A stretch of 64,000 nt of DNA from Sphingomonas sp. S2M10 (lineage in GTDB: Bacteria; Pseudomonadota; Alphaproteobacteria; Sphingomonadales; Sphingomonadaceae), in NCBI RefSeq assembly GCF_012650175.1, contig NZ_JAAILI010000089.1, positions 1-64,000 on the forward strand. The letters run 5' to 3'. A program made the translations under genes and the position numbers. Under the pieces are notes generated by a model. That model searched no databases. It had not been told where the DNA came from and saw nothing but the letters and a program-made list of their open reading frames with translations. Positions 27,635 through 36,304 of this stretch are shown here, piece by piece; the first letter of the stretch is position 1, and each line of letters starts with the position of its first letter.

Positions 27635-27925
27635 ATGCGAAACTGCATGGCTGCAGGGCTGCTCGCCCTGCTGACGGGCGCGTGCGCGCTGGATGCGCAG
27701 ACCGGGATCGCGGTCGGCGCCGGCGTGGCGGTGGCGGTGAACGATCGCGACGGCGACGGCAGGCTCGATGCCGCCGAGGTGCAGGCAATGGTCGAACGTG
27801 CCTTCCCGCCCGACCGGCTGACCGGCGGCTTCTGGGAAGGCATGCGGCTGAGCCTCACCGCCGCCTATTGGGCGCGCGACCTGGATGGGGACGGGCGGCT
27901 GAGCGCGGCGGAGCTGGCGCGATGA
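27635..27925 (+). CDS. EF-hand protein with signal sequence, inside the GTA remnant
   Basis: A 96-residue protein. An N-terminal export signal (MRNCMAAGLLALLTGAC) ends in a possible though imperfect lipobox. Two EF-hand calcium loops follow: DRDGDGRLDAAE (about residues 37-48) and DLDGDGRLSAAE (about 82-93). AGGAGA precedes the ATG by 7 bases. It lies between terminase and portal remnants and overlaps the next gene by ATGA. An exported calcium-binding protein is not a known structural part of GTAs, so it may be a host gene or a cargo gene. Confidence 0.8.
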   Translation: MRNCMAAGLLALLTGACALDAQTGIAVGAGVAVAVNDRDGDGRLDAAEVQAMVERAFPPDRLTGGFWEGMRLSLTAAYWARDLDGDGRLSAAELAR

Positions 27926-28410
27926 AGTGGTTCGGGCGGAAGGCCACGCGCGAGGGGCAGCGGCCGGCGCTGGCGCGCGGCGGCTGGGGGAGCTGCGGCG
28001 ACTGGCCGCGCAGCTACGAAGTGCAGCTGCGCGAAGGCTATTGCCAGAACCCGGTGGCGCAACGCGCCGTGCGGATGGTGGCGGAAGCCATTGGCGGACT
28101 GAAGGCAACGGCGGCGCGCGAGATCGCGCTGGCCTTCGGGGTGCCGCCGATGCTGCTCGGGCTGCCCGGCGACGCCGCCTACGCCAATTACCGCGAGGCC
28201 AATCGCGCCCTGTGGCGCCAGGCGATCCTGCCGATGGCGGAGCATCTGCTCGGCGGGCTCGCCAAGGGCCTGGCCGCCTGGTTTCCGGGCGGAAGCCTCA
28301 CGCTGGACGCTCCCCCCGCTGCCGGGGTGCAGATCGGCAACGCGGTCAATTTTCGCGGCGAGCCCTTTCTGCCGGGCACCGACCTGCTCACTAGGTATCC
28401 GGGCGCATGA
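27922..28410 (+). pseudogene. Composite remnant: portal protein ends joined to a DUF2163 tail-protein end
   Basis: An open frame of 162 residues stitched from three pieces. Residues 1-54 are the N-terminus of an HK97-type GTA portal (MKWFGRK, then CGDWPRSYEVQLREGYCQNPVAQRAVRMVAEAIGG). Residues about 57-125 are from the distal part of the portal (AREIALAFGVPPMLLGLPGDAAYANYREANRALWR). The last 25 (IGNAVNFRGEPFLPGTDLL) resemble the C-terminus of the DUF2163 tail protein (GTA gp13 position). About 250 residues of portal, and all genes for protease, capsid, adaptors, tail tube, tape measure and DUF2460 protein, are missing between. The frame is still open and coupled to both neighbours. Confidence 0.82.
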
Positions 28411-28793
28411 GCGGCACGATGATCGTGGCGGCAGCGCGGGCGGCGGTCGGAACGCCGTTCCGGTTGCATGGGCGCGACGTGCGGCAGGGCCTCGACTGTG
28501 TCGGGCTCGCGGCGCTCGCGCTGCGGTGCGCCGCGCCCGACGGCTACCGGCTGCGCACCGGCGACGCGGCGGCCGTGGCGTCGCAGCTGCGCGCGGCGGG
28601 GCTGGCGGAAGTCGCCGACGCGGCGCCGGGCGATCTGCTGCTGTGTCGCAGCGGGCCCGGGCAGCTGCATCTGGCGATCCGCTGCGCGCAGGGGATCATC
28701 CATGCCGACGCGGTGGCGCGGCGGGTGGTCGAGCGACCCGGACCCATTCCCTGGCCGGTACTGAGCAGCTGGCGCAAGCAGGAGGACGACTGA
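28407..28793 (+). CDS. GTA NlpC/P60-family peptidase (gp14-like)
   Basis: A 128-residue cell-wall peptidase of the NlpC/P60 class found in GTA and phage tail clusters. The catalytic Cys is Cys31 in QGLDCVGLA and the His is in GPGQLHLAIRC. AGDLLL-like GDLLLCRSG is the conserved turn. The size and the position directly before the host-specificity gene match the gp14 slot of Rhodobacter-type GTAs. It overlaps both neighbours by one to four bases. The frame and catalytic residues are intact. Confidence 0.88.
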   Translation: MSGTMIVAAARAAVGTPFRLHGRDVRQGLDCVGLAALALRCAAPDGYRLRTGDAAAVASQLRAAGLAEVADAAPGDLLLCRSGPGQLHLAIRCAQGIIHADAVARRVVERPGPIPWPVLSSWRKQEDD

Positions 28794-30958
28794 TGGCGAC
28801 CGTGGTGCTGACCGTGGCGGGCGGGCTGATCGGCGGGCCCTTCGGCGCGGGCCTGGGCGGGTTGATCGGCAACGCCATCGACCACCAGCTGCTGTTCCGG
28901 CAGGGGCCGCGCGAAGGCGCACGGCTGGCGGACCTGCGCGTGCAGACGTCGAGCTACGGCGCGACCATTCCCCGACTGTTCGGTACCATCCGGGTCGCCG
29001 GCTGCGTGATCTGGGCGACCGACCTGATCGAGCATCGCGCGACCGAGGGCGGGGGCAAGGGCCAGCCTTCGACCACCTCCTACAGCTATACCGCCTCGTT
29101 CGCCGTCGCCCTGTCGACGCGCCCCATTCGCGATGTGGGGCGGATCTGGGCGGACGGGCAGCTGCTGCGCGGCGCCCAGGGCGACTTCAAGGTGCGCACC
29201 GGCTTTCGGCTCCATACCGGGCAGGAGGATCAGCCGATCGATCCGCTGATCGCCGCGATCGAGGGCGCCGGCCGGGCGCCGGCGCATCGCGGCACCGCCT
29301 ATGTGGTGTTCGAGGACCTGGAACTGGCCAGCTTCGGCAACCGTATCCCGCAGCTCAGCTTCGAGGTCATCGCCGATGCCGCGCCGGTGACGGCCGGTGC
29401 CGTGGCGGCGGCGGTGGGCGGCATCGTCGCGGACGGGCTGGACACGCCGCTGGCCGGCTTTTCGGCGCAGGAGGCGACCCGCACCACATTGGAGGCGCTG
29501 TGCGCGGCGAGCGGTGCGTGGGTCCGCAGTGACGGTGCCGGGGTGCGGCTGCAGGCGGGACCGGGCGCCGTGCGGGCGATGTCCGACGGCGGCGTCGGCG
29601 CGAATGCGCGCCCGGCCGGTCGCGGCGTGCGCGCGATCGCTGCGGCCGACGGCGCGCCGCGACGGCTGAGCATCGGCTATTATGATCCGGCGCGCGACTA
29701 TCAGGCCGGCGTGCAGCAGGCATCGCGGCCCGGCACCGGCACGCGGGAGACGCGGATCGATCTGCCCGCGGTGCTGGATGCGAGCGCCGCAAAGGCTATG
29801 GCGGCGGGCGCACTCGCGCGCACCGACCTTGCCCGCGAACGGCGGACGCTGACGCTAGGCTGGGAGGCGCTGACGCTGGCGCCGGGCGACAGAATCACGA
29901 TCGACGGCGCGTCCGGGCAGTGGCGGGTGGATCGCTGGTCGCTCGAGAACATGGTCGTGAAGCTCGACTGCGTGCCGATCGCGGAGGCACCGATCGCCCT
30001 CGCGGCGAGCGCGGGACGGGCGGTCTCGGCGCCGGATCTGCGCCGCGGCACCACGATCCTGCTGCCCTTCGAGCTTCCGCCGCTGGACGAGGTGCCGTCG
30101 ACAGCGCCCAATATGGTGGTGGCCGCAACCGGATCGGAACCCGGCTGGCGGCGGGCCGCGCTGCTGGCGAGCCTGGACGGCGGGGCGAGCTGGATGCCGG
30201 CGGGGGAGACCGCCTTCCCGGCGACCCTGGGGATCGTGCGCGTGCCGCCCCTGCCGGCGCGTGCCGCCCTGATCGATCGGCGGTACCATGCCGAAATCGA
30301 GCTGGCCCGCCCCGACATGCTCCTCGCCAACGCCGATATGGCGGCGCTCGACGCGGGCGCGAACCTGGCGATGCTTGGTGACGAACTGCTGCAATTCGGG
30401 CGTGCCGAACATCTGGGCGAGGCGCGCTGGCGGCTATCGCAGCTGTGGCGCGGCCGCCGCGGAACCGAGGCGGCGATCGGTACCCAGCAGCCGGGCGACC
30501 GGTTCGTGCTGGTCACGCGCGACACGCTGAAGGCGCTCGATTCACGCCCGGCGATCGGGGAAAGCGTCGCGCTGCTCGCGCAGGGGGCGGCGGACCCCGT
30601 CGATCCGGCGTCGGTGCTTGCCATCGCGAACGGCATTTCGCTGCTCCCGCCCGCGCCGGCCCAGCTGCGCGCGATCCGCGCCGGCGACGAAACGCAGCTG
30701 CTCTGGGTGCGCCGCAGCCGAAGCGGCTGGGTGTGGCGCGACGGCGTCGACGTCCCGCTCGGCGAGGAGAGCGAGCGCTATCAGGTGGAGATCCGCGGGA
30801 TCGGGGCCAGCCGCACCGTAACGCTCGAAACGGCGGGCCTGCTGCTGTCCGCCGCCGATCGCGCAACGCCGCTGACGCTGAGCGTCCGGCAGATCGGAAC
30901 GCACGGCCTGTCGCCGCCCGCAGTGCTTGCCCTTCCCCGTCTTGGAGATGATCGATGA
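28793..30958 (+). CDS. GTA/phage tail (host-specificity, gp15-like) protein
   Basis: A 721-residue tail-tip protein. It opens with a Gly-rich membrane-like segment (MATVVLTVAGGLIGGPFGAGLGGLIGNAID), typical of this family, then LRVQTSSYGATIPRLFGTIRVAG and the SYSYTASFAVALSTRPI region of the phage-tail-3 type domain. The C-terminal half carries beta-rich receptor-binding-like segments. It is shorter than the Rhodobacter gp15 (about 1300 residues), which has an extra TIM-barrel module; I see no sign of that module here. No frameshift is visible. It starts on the last base of the peptidase stop codon. Confidence 0.85.
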   Translation: MATVVLTVAGGLIGGPFGAGLGGLIGNAIDHQLLFRQGPREGARLADLRVQTSSYGATIPRLFGTIRVAGCVIWATDLIEHRATEGGGKGQPSTTSYSYTASFAVALSTRPIRDVGRIWADGQLLRGAQGDFKVRTGFRLHTGQEDQPIDPLIAAIEGAGRAPAHRGTAYVVFEDLELASFGNRIPQLSFEVIADAAPVTAGAVAAAVGGIVADGLDTPLAGFSAQEATRTTLEALCAASGAWVRSDGAGVRLQAGPGAVRAMSDGGVGANARPAGRGVRAIAAADGAPRRLSIGYYDPARDYQAGVQQASRPGTGTRETRIDLPAVLDASAAKAMAAGALARTDLARERRTLTLGWEALTLAPGDRITIDGASGQWRVDRWSLENMVVKLDCVPIAEAPIALAASAGRAVSAPDLRRGTTILLPFELPPLDEVPSTAPNMVVAATGSEPGWRRAALLASLDGGASWMPAGETAFPATLGIVRVPPLPARAALIDRRYHAEIELARPDMLLANADMAALDAGANLAMLGDELLQFGRAEHLGEARWRLSQLWRGRRGTEAAIGTQQPGDRFVLVTRDTLKALDSRPAIGESVALLAQGAADPVDPASVLAIANGISLLPPAPAQLRAIRAGDETQLLWVRRSRSGWVWRDGVDVPLGEESERYQVEIRGIGASRTVTLETAGLLLSAADRATPLTLSVRQIGTHGLSPPAVLALPRLGDDR

Positions 30959-31458
30959 CCGCTTCGCCCACGCCGCGCCTGTCGCTGCCGCTCCTCGAGC
31001 CGGGACAGTCGCAGAAGGAGATGTTCCACAACGAGGCCCTGGCCGTGCTCGACATTGCCGTGCAGGCAGCGGTGGTGGCGGCGATGGCGGACGTGCCGCC
31101 CGCGGCACCGGCGATCGGCCAATGCTGGATCGTCGGCGCCGCGCCGCAGGGGGACTGGGCCGGACATGCCGGCAAGCTGGCCGGCTGGACCGAGGGCGGC
31201 TGGCGATTCCTCATGGCCGGCGAGGGCATGCAGATATGGGTGGCCGCCGACCAGGCCTTCGCGGTGCACACTGGCGGGGCGTGGGTGCAGGGACGGACCT
31301 ATGGACGAGTTTTTATCGAGGGAAAGCAAATAGTTGGACCACGTGCTACGAATATCGCGGAACCGACAGGTGGCATGACGGTTGACGCAGAGGCGAGAAG
31401 GGCGATCTCTGCGGTCGTGCAAACGTTGCGCCTACACGGGCTGATCGAAGCCAGTTAA
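30955..31458 (+). CDS. DUF2793 protein, end of the GTA remnant
   Basis: A 167-residue protein of the DUF2793 family, commonly the last gene of alphaproteobacterial GTA and prophage tail clusters. Signature stretches are LPLLEPGQSQKEMFHNEAL and a tryptophan-rich core (GQCWIVGAAPQGDWAGHAGKLAGWTEGGW). The last 30 residues (MTVDAEARRAISAVVQTLRLHGLIEA) form a helical tail with lower GC coding. It overlaps the tail gene by ATGA. It is probably a structural or fibre-related protein; the molecular role is unknown. Confidence 0.85.
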   Translation: MTASPTPRLSLPLLEPGQSQKEMFHNEALAVLDIAVQAAVVAAMADVPPAAPAIGQCWIVGAAPQGDWAGHAGKLAGWTEGGWRFLMAGEGMQIWVAADQAFAVHTGGAWVQGRTYGRVFIEGKQIVGPRATNIAEPTGGMTVDAEARRAISAVVQTLRLHGLIEAS

Positions 31459-31566
31459 CATGTGACGTTTGTGCAACAGTCCGCAGTTTTGTGCGCTTGC
31501 GCCGAAACTTTGGTTTGAGTAGTGAGTTTGGCCTGTCCGTATGGACGACCATGAAAGGGGATTATG

Positions 31567-32664
31567 ATGCGGAAGCTTGCCGTCACTTTGGCGCTCGCCA
31601 CGACCGCGCTCAGCACGCCCGCCTTTGCCCGCGACGACGCGTGGTATGTGGGTGTTGAAGGCGGCGCGATGCTCGTCGAGGACATTCACTTCGACGTCGG
31701 CGCCAGCCAGGATGCTGTGACGCAGAACAACCACGCCGGCTATGATGTCGGTGGCGAAATCGGGTATGACTTCGGTCCGTTCCGCGCGGAAGCCGAAGTA
31801 AGCTATCGTCGCTCGCGTGTGGACAGCGCTCGTTCGTCGATCCCGACGGCGATCCTGTTCGCCAACGGCGCGACCGGCACGACCGCTGCGGGCAGCTACG
31901 AAGAGGCCAGCGGCAGCACCTCGGCGCTGTCCTTCATGGTCAACGGCCTGCTCGACTTCGGTGACGACAACGGCCTGCAGGGCTTCGTCGGCGGCGGTGC
32001 GGGTGTCGCCCGGATCAAGAACCGTCTTCGCATGGCCGGTGCCGCGGATGTCCTGAACGACTCCGACACCGTGTTCGCATGGCAGGCGCTGGCCGGCGTT
32101 CGCGCGCCGATCAACGACAAGGTCGACGTGTCGCTGAAGTATCGCTTCTTCAACGCGCCGGACGTCAAGCTGGTCGATATCGGTGGCAACCAGTGGAAGG
32201 GTCGCTATCGCTCGCACAGCCTGCTCGTCGGCCTGACCTACAACTTCGGCGCGCCGGAAGAGCCCGTCGCTCCGCCGCCGCCGCCGCCGCCCCCGGCGCC
32301 GGAAGCCAAGGTCTGCACGCCTGGGCCGTACATCGTGTTCTTCGACTGGAACAAGTCGGACATCACGCCGGAAGCAGCGAGCATCCTGGACAATGCGATC
32401 AGCAACTATGCCGATTGCAGCAACACCAAGGTTGTCATCGCCGGCTACACCGACCGTTCGGGTTCGGCGAGCTACAACGTTGGTCTGTCGCAGCGTCGCG
32501 CCGACACGGTCCGCAGCTACATGGGTGGCAAGGGTATCCCCGACGCCGCGATGTCGGCTCAGGGCTTCGGCGAGAGCAACCCGCGCGTTCCGACCGCCGA
32601 TGGCGTTCGCGAGCTCCAGAACCGTCGCGTGGAAATCACCTACGGTCCGGGTTCGGGCATGTAA
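31567..32664 (+). CDS. OmpA-family outer membrane protein
   Basis: A 365-residue protein with signal peptide MRKLAVTLALATTALSTPAFA. An eight-strand-type beta-barrel domain follows (alternating aromatic strands, DDAWYVGVEGGAML through SLLVGLTYNF), then a Pro-rich hinge (eight consecutive prolines near residue 235) and a C-terminal OmpA/MotB peptidoglycan-binding domain (YIVFFDWNKSDITPEAASIL, VVIAGYTDRSGSASYNVGLSQRRADTV, NRRVEI). It anchors the outer membrane to peptidoglycan. ATG 31567 has a better distance to AAAGGGG than ATG 31564. A strong intrinsic terminator follows. Codon use and T content in its barrel suggest high expression. Confidence 0.92.
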   Translation: MRKLAVTLALATTALSTPAFARDDAWYVGVEGGAMLVEDIHFDVGASQDAVTQNNHAGYDVGGEIGYDFGPFRAEAEVSYRRSRVDSARSSIPTAILFANGATGTTAAGSYEEASGSTSALSFMVNGLLDFGDDNGLQGFVGGGAGVARIKNRLRMAGAADVLNDSDTVFAWQALAGVRAPINDKVDVSLKYRFFNAPDVKLVDIGGNQWKGRYRSHSLLVGLTYNFGAPEEPVAPPPPPPPPAPEAKVCTPGPYIVFFDWNKSDITPEAASILDNAISNYADCSNTKVVIAGYTDRSGSASYNVGLSQRRADTVRSYMGGKGIPDAAMSAQGFGESNPRVPTADGVRELQNRRVEITYGPGSGM

Positions 32665-32700
32665 TTGCCGCCTTCCCGCAAGGGATGGACGTGAAAAGAG

Positions 32701-32733
32701 GGGAGACCGGGCAACCGGTCTCCCTTTCTTTTT
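32701..32733 (+). terminator. Intrinsic terminator of the OmpA-family gene
   Basis: Perfect 10-bp stem GGGAGACCGG / CCGGTCTCCC with GCAA tetraloop, followed by TTTCTTTTT. This is the clearest intrinsic terminator in the window. Confidence 0.93.
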
Positions 32734-32794
32734 ATGTGGTGCGGTCACGGCGGCATCTCCCCGCAAGCGGCGGGGCTGTTCGCTGGAATAGGTC

Positions 32795-32888
32795 GTCCTC
32801 CCCGCGAAGGCGGGGATCCATTGGCGCTGAAGCGTCGGTTCTTTCGCCCAGCGTCCTGGCAAATGGATTCCGCCTCCGCGGGAAGGAC
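32795..32888. repeat. 95-bp dispersed inverted repeat, copy B
   Basis: The left arm CCCCGCGAAGGCGGGGATCC is itself a hairpin; the right arm mirrors it (GGATTCCGCCTCCGCGGGAA). The centre contains GCGTCGGTTCTTT as in copies C and F, so all three share an orientation. It lies between the OmpA terminator and the 3' end of ygfZ. Confidence 0.88.
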
Positions 32889-32960
32889 GGTGGTTTCCTG
32901 GCTGGCGCTATCCGAGCTTCAACTGCGACAGCCTACAGCAAAGGCTGGGATGGCGTTGGT

Positions 32961-33695
32961 TCAAGCCTCGGCCGCCAGCGCCGCTGCCAGCCATTCCGGC
33001 ACCAGTGCATCGCCTAGCGCTTCGACGCGGCGCAGTTCGACCATCCTGCCCAACTCGGGATAGACGGCGCGGGTGCGATCGCCCGCTTCGCCGAGCGGCG
33101 CCACGACCAGCCGGCGGTTGACCTTGGCGCGATAGTGCATCCGCGCGGTGTTCTCCTGCCCGACATAGCAACCCTTGGTGTAGCTGACGCCGTGCAATTC
33201 CTCGGCATTGCATTCCAGCCACAACGTCTTGTCGCTGCCGAGCTCGTCGATGCCTTCGGTGACCCCCAGCGACAGGCGATGCGCGCGCCAGGGATGCGCT
33301 GCGCTTGCGCCCGCTGCATCGCCGAGCCAGCGATAGCCGAGGTCTGCCAGCCGCGGATCGGGAACCGCGCCCGCACGCGGCGCGGGAGACCAGTGGACGC
33401 CGCCCTCGATCGGCTCGATCGCGATCGCCCGACGCAAGCGGTACATGGTCAGCCGCTTCGCAAGGGCGTCGCGCGCGCTGGCCTCGCAGTCGATCAGGAT
33501 CGCGTCGCCGTCCGCCCATAGGAGGAAATCGAACAGCGCCTTGCCCTGCGGCGTGAGCAGCCCCGCCCATTGCGGCGTTTCGGCCGTTACGCTGGCCATG
33601 TCCTGCGGCAGCAGCCCCTGCAGGAAGCCGCGAACATCGTCGCCGGTAAGGCGCAGCAGCGCGCGATCGTCGAGCCAGGTGCTGGTATCGTCCAT
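32961..33695 (-). CDS. ygfZ: YgfZ/GcvT-like folate-binding protein (Fe-S maintenance)
   Basis: A 244-residue tetrahydrofolate-binding protein related to the aminomethyltransferase GcvT, needed for activity of some iron-sulfur enzymes. The diagnostic motif KGCYVGQENTARMHYR, with its essential cysteine, is at about residues 175-190. The N-terminus (LLRLTGDDVRGFLQGLLPQD) and TPQGKALFDFLLW are also typical. The longer open frame upstream is antisense to dihydroorotase, so I used ATG 33695. It is divergent from the dihydroorotase gene, with 45 bases between. Confidence 0.92.
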   Translation of the reverse strand: MDDTSTWLDDRALLRLTGDDVRGFLQGLLPQDMASVTAETPQWAGLLTPQGKALFDFLLWADGDAILIDCEASARDALAKRLTMYRLRRAIAIEPIEGGVHWSPAPRAGAVPDPRLADLGYRWLGDAAGASAAHPWRAHRLSLGVTEGIDELGSDKTLWLECNAEELHGVSYTKGCYVGQENTARMHYRAKVNRRLVVAPLGEAGDRTRAVYPELGRMVELRRVEALGDALVPEWLAAALAAEA

Positions 33696-33740
33696 GCCGA
33701 ACAGGTAGGACGCGGCAAACGCTGACGAAAGAGGCAAGCC

Positions 33741-35066
33741 ATGGCGAATGTCGAACTCAAGCTGCGCGGCGGCCGCGTGCATCTCCCGAGCGGACCGGCG
33801 GAGGTGGATGTCGGCGTCTCGGGCGGCAGGATCGTCGCGATCGGCGCGGTAGGCGACGCGGGCGAGACGATCGACTGCACCGGGCTCGACGTGCTGCCGG
33901 GCGTGATCGACAGCCAGGTGCATTTCCGCGAGCCGGGGCTCGAATATAAGGAAGACCTGGAAAGCGGCAGCCGCTCGGCGGTGCTGGGCGGGGTGACCGC
34001 GGTGTTCGAGATGCCGAACACCAAGCCCAACACCGACAGCGAAGCGGCGGTGGCCGACAAGCTGCAGCGCGCGCACCACCGCATGTGGTGCGACCATGCC
34101 TTCTATGTCGGCGCGACCAACCACAATGCCGAGCATCTGGCCGAGCTGGAGCGGCTGCCGGGCACCGCGGGCGTCAAGATCTTCATGGGCGCCTCGACCG
34201 GCGACCTGCTGGTGTCCGATGATGCGAACCTGGCGCGGGTGCTCGCCTCGGGACACCGGCGGGTGGCGATACATGCGGAGGACGAGTTCCGCATGCAGGA
34301 GCGGCTCGGCGAGCGGGTTGCGGGCGATCCGTCGTCGCATCCCGTGTGGCGCGACGACGAGAGTGCGATTTTGGCGACGCGGCGCATCCTGCGGCTGGCG
34401 CGCGCGGCGCGGCGGCGGATCCACGTCCTCCACGTGACCACGCCAGCCGAGCTGGAGCTGCTCGGGCAGAACAAGGACATCGCGACCTGCGAAGTCACGC
34501 CCCAGCACCTGACGCTGGCCGGCGAGGAGGCCTATCCGCGGATCGGCACCTATGCGCAGATGAACCCGCCGATCCGATCGGGCGCGCATCGCGACGGGCT
34601 GTGGCACTGGCTGCGCCAGGGCGTGCCCGACGTGCTCGGCTCGGACCATGCGCCGCACACCGCCGAGGAAAAGGCCAAGGCCTATCCGGACAGCCCCAGC
34701 GGCATGCCCGGCGTGCAGACGCTGCTGCCGCTGATGCTCAACCATGTCGCCGAAGGCCGGCTGACGCTGCAGCGCCTGATCGACCTGACCAGCGCGGGCC
34801 CGCAGCGTATCTTCGGGCTGGTCGGCAAGGGCCGGATCGTGCCCGGCTACGACGCCGACTTCACCGTGGTCGACCTCAAGGCGCGCTGGACGGTGGACGA
34901 GGCCTGGCTCGCCTCGCGCTGCGGCTGGTCGCCGTTCACGGGCATGGAACTGACCGGCCGCCCGGTCGGTACGATCATCCGCGGCAACCGGGTAATGTGG
35001 GAAGGCCAGCTCGCCAACCAGGCGATCGGCGAGCCGGTGAAGTTCGAGGCGGTCGAGTTCGGTTGA
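33741..35066 (+). CDS. pyrC: Dihydroorotase
   Basis: Zinc amidohydrolase that cyclises carbamoyl aspartate to dihydroorotate in pyrimidine synthesis; 441 residues, of the class I-like bacterial type. Metal and substrate motifs: DSQVHFREPGLEYKED (metal His pair), FEMPNTKPNT, VKIFMGAST, AIHAEDE, HVLHVTTPAELELL (metal His) and GSDHAPHTAEEKA (catalytic Asp). MNPPIR is the conserved substrate loop. Alternatives such as allantoinase or dihydropyrimidinase are less likely given the FREPG motif and the SDHAPHT signature. Confidence 0.92.
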   Translation: MANVELKLRGGRVHLPSGPAEVDVGVSGGRIVAIGAVGDAGETIDCTGLDVLPGVIDSQVHFREPGLEYKEDLESGSRSAVLGGVTAVFEMPNTKPNTDSEAAVADKLQRAHHRMWCDHAFYVGATNHNAEHLAELERLPGTAGVKIFMGASTGDLLVSDDANLARVLASGHRRVAIHAEDEFRMQERLGERVAGDPSSHPVWRDDESAILATRRILRLARAARRRIHVLHVTTPAELELLGQNKDIATCEVTPQHLTLAGEEAYPRIGTYAQMNPPIRSGAHRDGLWHWLRQGVPDVLGSDHAPHTAEEKAKAYPDSPSGMPGVQTLLPLMLNHVAEGRLTLQRLIDLTSAGPQRIFGLVGKGRIVPGYDADFTVVDLKARWTVDEAWLASRCGWSPFTGMELTGRPVGTIIRGNRVMWEGQLANQAIGEPVKFEAVEFG

Positions 35067-35109
35067 GGGCCGGGGCGGGGCTGCCGATGCGGCCCCGCCC
35101 CGCACCCGA

Positions 35110-35901
35110 TCAGAAGGGCAGCCAGCGCTGCTTTTCGCTGAACTTCATGTACCCCGCATTGACGCCCAGCCGCCAGCCGACGCCCAGCCGCACCGGGATC
35201 AGCACGATATCGCCGCGGCGCAGATACGAGGCCGAAAAGCCGCCGACGAGATAGGCATGGCTCTCGCCCTGCGGGAAGCGCTTGTAGATCTCCTGGCTGT
35301 CATAGAGATTGTAGACCAGCACGAAGACCTTGTTGGCGTCGCCGCCGAGGTCGAAGCCGATCGACGGTCCGGTCCAGTAGATCGGGCGCTGCCCCTCCAC
35401 CTTGTGGAACATCTGGCCCTTGCCGTAGCGCAGGCCGACGCCGATCGCACCCGAGGCCTCGCTGCCGGCGATATAGGCGTTGGGCTTGCCTTGGTCCTTC
35501 AGAATGTCCTCGAGCAGCTTGGCGAGGCCCGAGGCGCCCTTGCCGAAGGTGCCTTCGGCGGCGGCGAGCAGATCGTCCTGCTCGAACGTGTCGGTCGCCG
35601 CCTGGCGCGCGGTGGTCGCGGCCGGGTCGGTGGCAGCTGGGCTTGCGGGCGGGGTCTGGGCCGGCGGCGGCGCGCTGTCGGCCGGGGGCGGGGCGGTGTC
35701 CGCCGGCGGATAGGATTCCTGCATCTGGGTGGTCGCGGGCGGGGGCGCGCTCTGCTGCGGCTGTTGCTGCTGTGGCGACTTCAGGTCCGAATCGATCGCG
35801 GTATTGGGGTCGATCGTCGTCATCTGGGCGGCGGCGGGAAGGCTGCCCAGCCCGGTAACGGCGATTGCCAGAAGCGTGAACCAACCCGATCGCATCATCA
35901 A
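35110..35901 (-). CDS. DUF1134 exported protein
   Basis: A 263-residue protein with a signal peptide (cleavage near PAAAQ) and a long Gln/Pro/Ala-rich low-complexity region (about residues 40-105). The conserved DUF1134 domain follows: FGKGASGLAKLLEDILKDQGKPNAYIAGSEASGAIGVGLRYGKG, then YWTGPSIGFDLGGDANKVFVLVYNL and VGVNAGYMKFSEK-like ends (GVGWRLGVNAGYMKF). The family resembles the lipid-binding Ysc84/SYLF type of fold and is likely periplasmic; its role is unknown. Three consecutive ATGs open the gene, so the start may be up to two codons later. Confidence 0.85.
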   Translation of the reverse strand: MMMRSGWFTLLAIAVTGLGSLPAAAQMTTIDPNTAIDSDLKSPQQQQPQQSAPPPATTQMQESYPPADTAPPPADSAPPPAQTPPASPAATDPAATTARQAATDTFEQDDLLAAAEGTFGKGASGLAKLLEDILKDQGKPNAYIAGSEASGAIGVGLRYGKGQMFHKVEGQRPIYWTGPSIGFDLGGDANKVFVLVYNLYDSQEIYKRFPQGESHAYLVGGFSASYLRRGDIVLIPVRLGVGWRLGVNAGYMKFSEKQRWLPF

Positions 35902-36011
35902 AATTTCCCGAACCCTGCTGTTAGGCGGCCGCTACCCTAGGGGCGCGGGGCTGTCGCGGCAATGAATGGGCGCCCGATCGACTCGATTTCACGTCCATGT
36001 GGTTATCCCCG

Positions 36012-36040
36012 TTGATTGCGGGCGAAGGGCTCGTTATAGG
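36012..36040 (+). promoter_or_regulatory. Promoter of tRNA-Ser
   Basis: TTGATT (-35) and TATAGG (-10) with a 17-base spacer, ending 19 bases before the mature tRNA 5' end. Position and spacing fit a housekeeping promoter. Confidence 0.65.
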
Positions 36041-36059
36041 GCTCGACCTCGGCGCATCC

Positions 36060-36152
36060 GGAGACGTGGGTGAGTGGCTGAAACCAGCGGTTTGCTAAAC
36101 CGCCGTACGGGGATTACTCGTACCGAGGGTTCGAATCCCTCCGTCTCCGCCA
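36060..36152 (+). tRNA. tRNA-Ser (anticodon GCT)
   Basis: A 93-base class II tRNA with a long variable arm. The acceptor stem GGAGACG pairs with CGTCTCC, the anticodon arm GCGGT/ACCGC holds loop TTGCTAA with anticodon GCT, and the variable arm spans the TACGGGGATTACTCGTA region. The T-loop is GGTTCGAATCC. The discriminator G and CCA are encoded. Confidence 0.97.
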
Positions 36153-36304
36153 TCTTGTCGCCGCTGCGGCTACTCCGACAATTGACGCGTTCGCCACTCC
36201 GTGGTTGAACCGCGCCCGCGCGGCCCCTAAGTCGCGCAGGCGGCTTGTTACCGCTAACGCCCCAGTTTCAGAATCATCCTCGTCGATCGGAGAGAGAGCT
36301 CATC

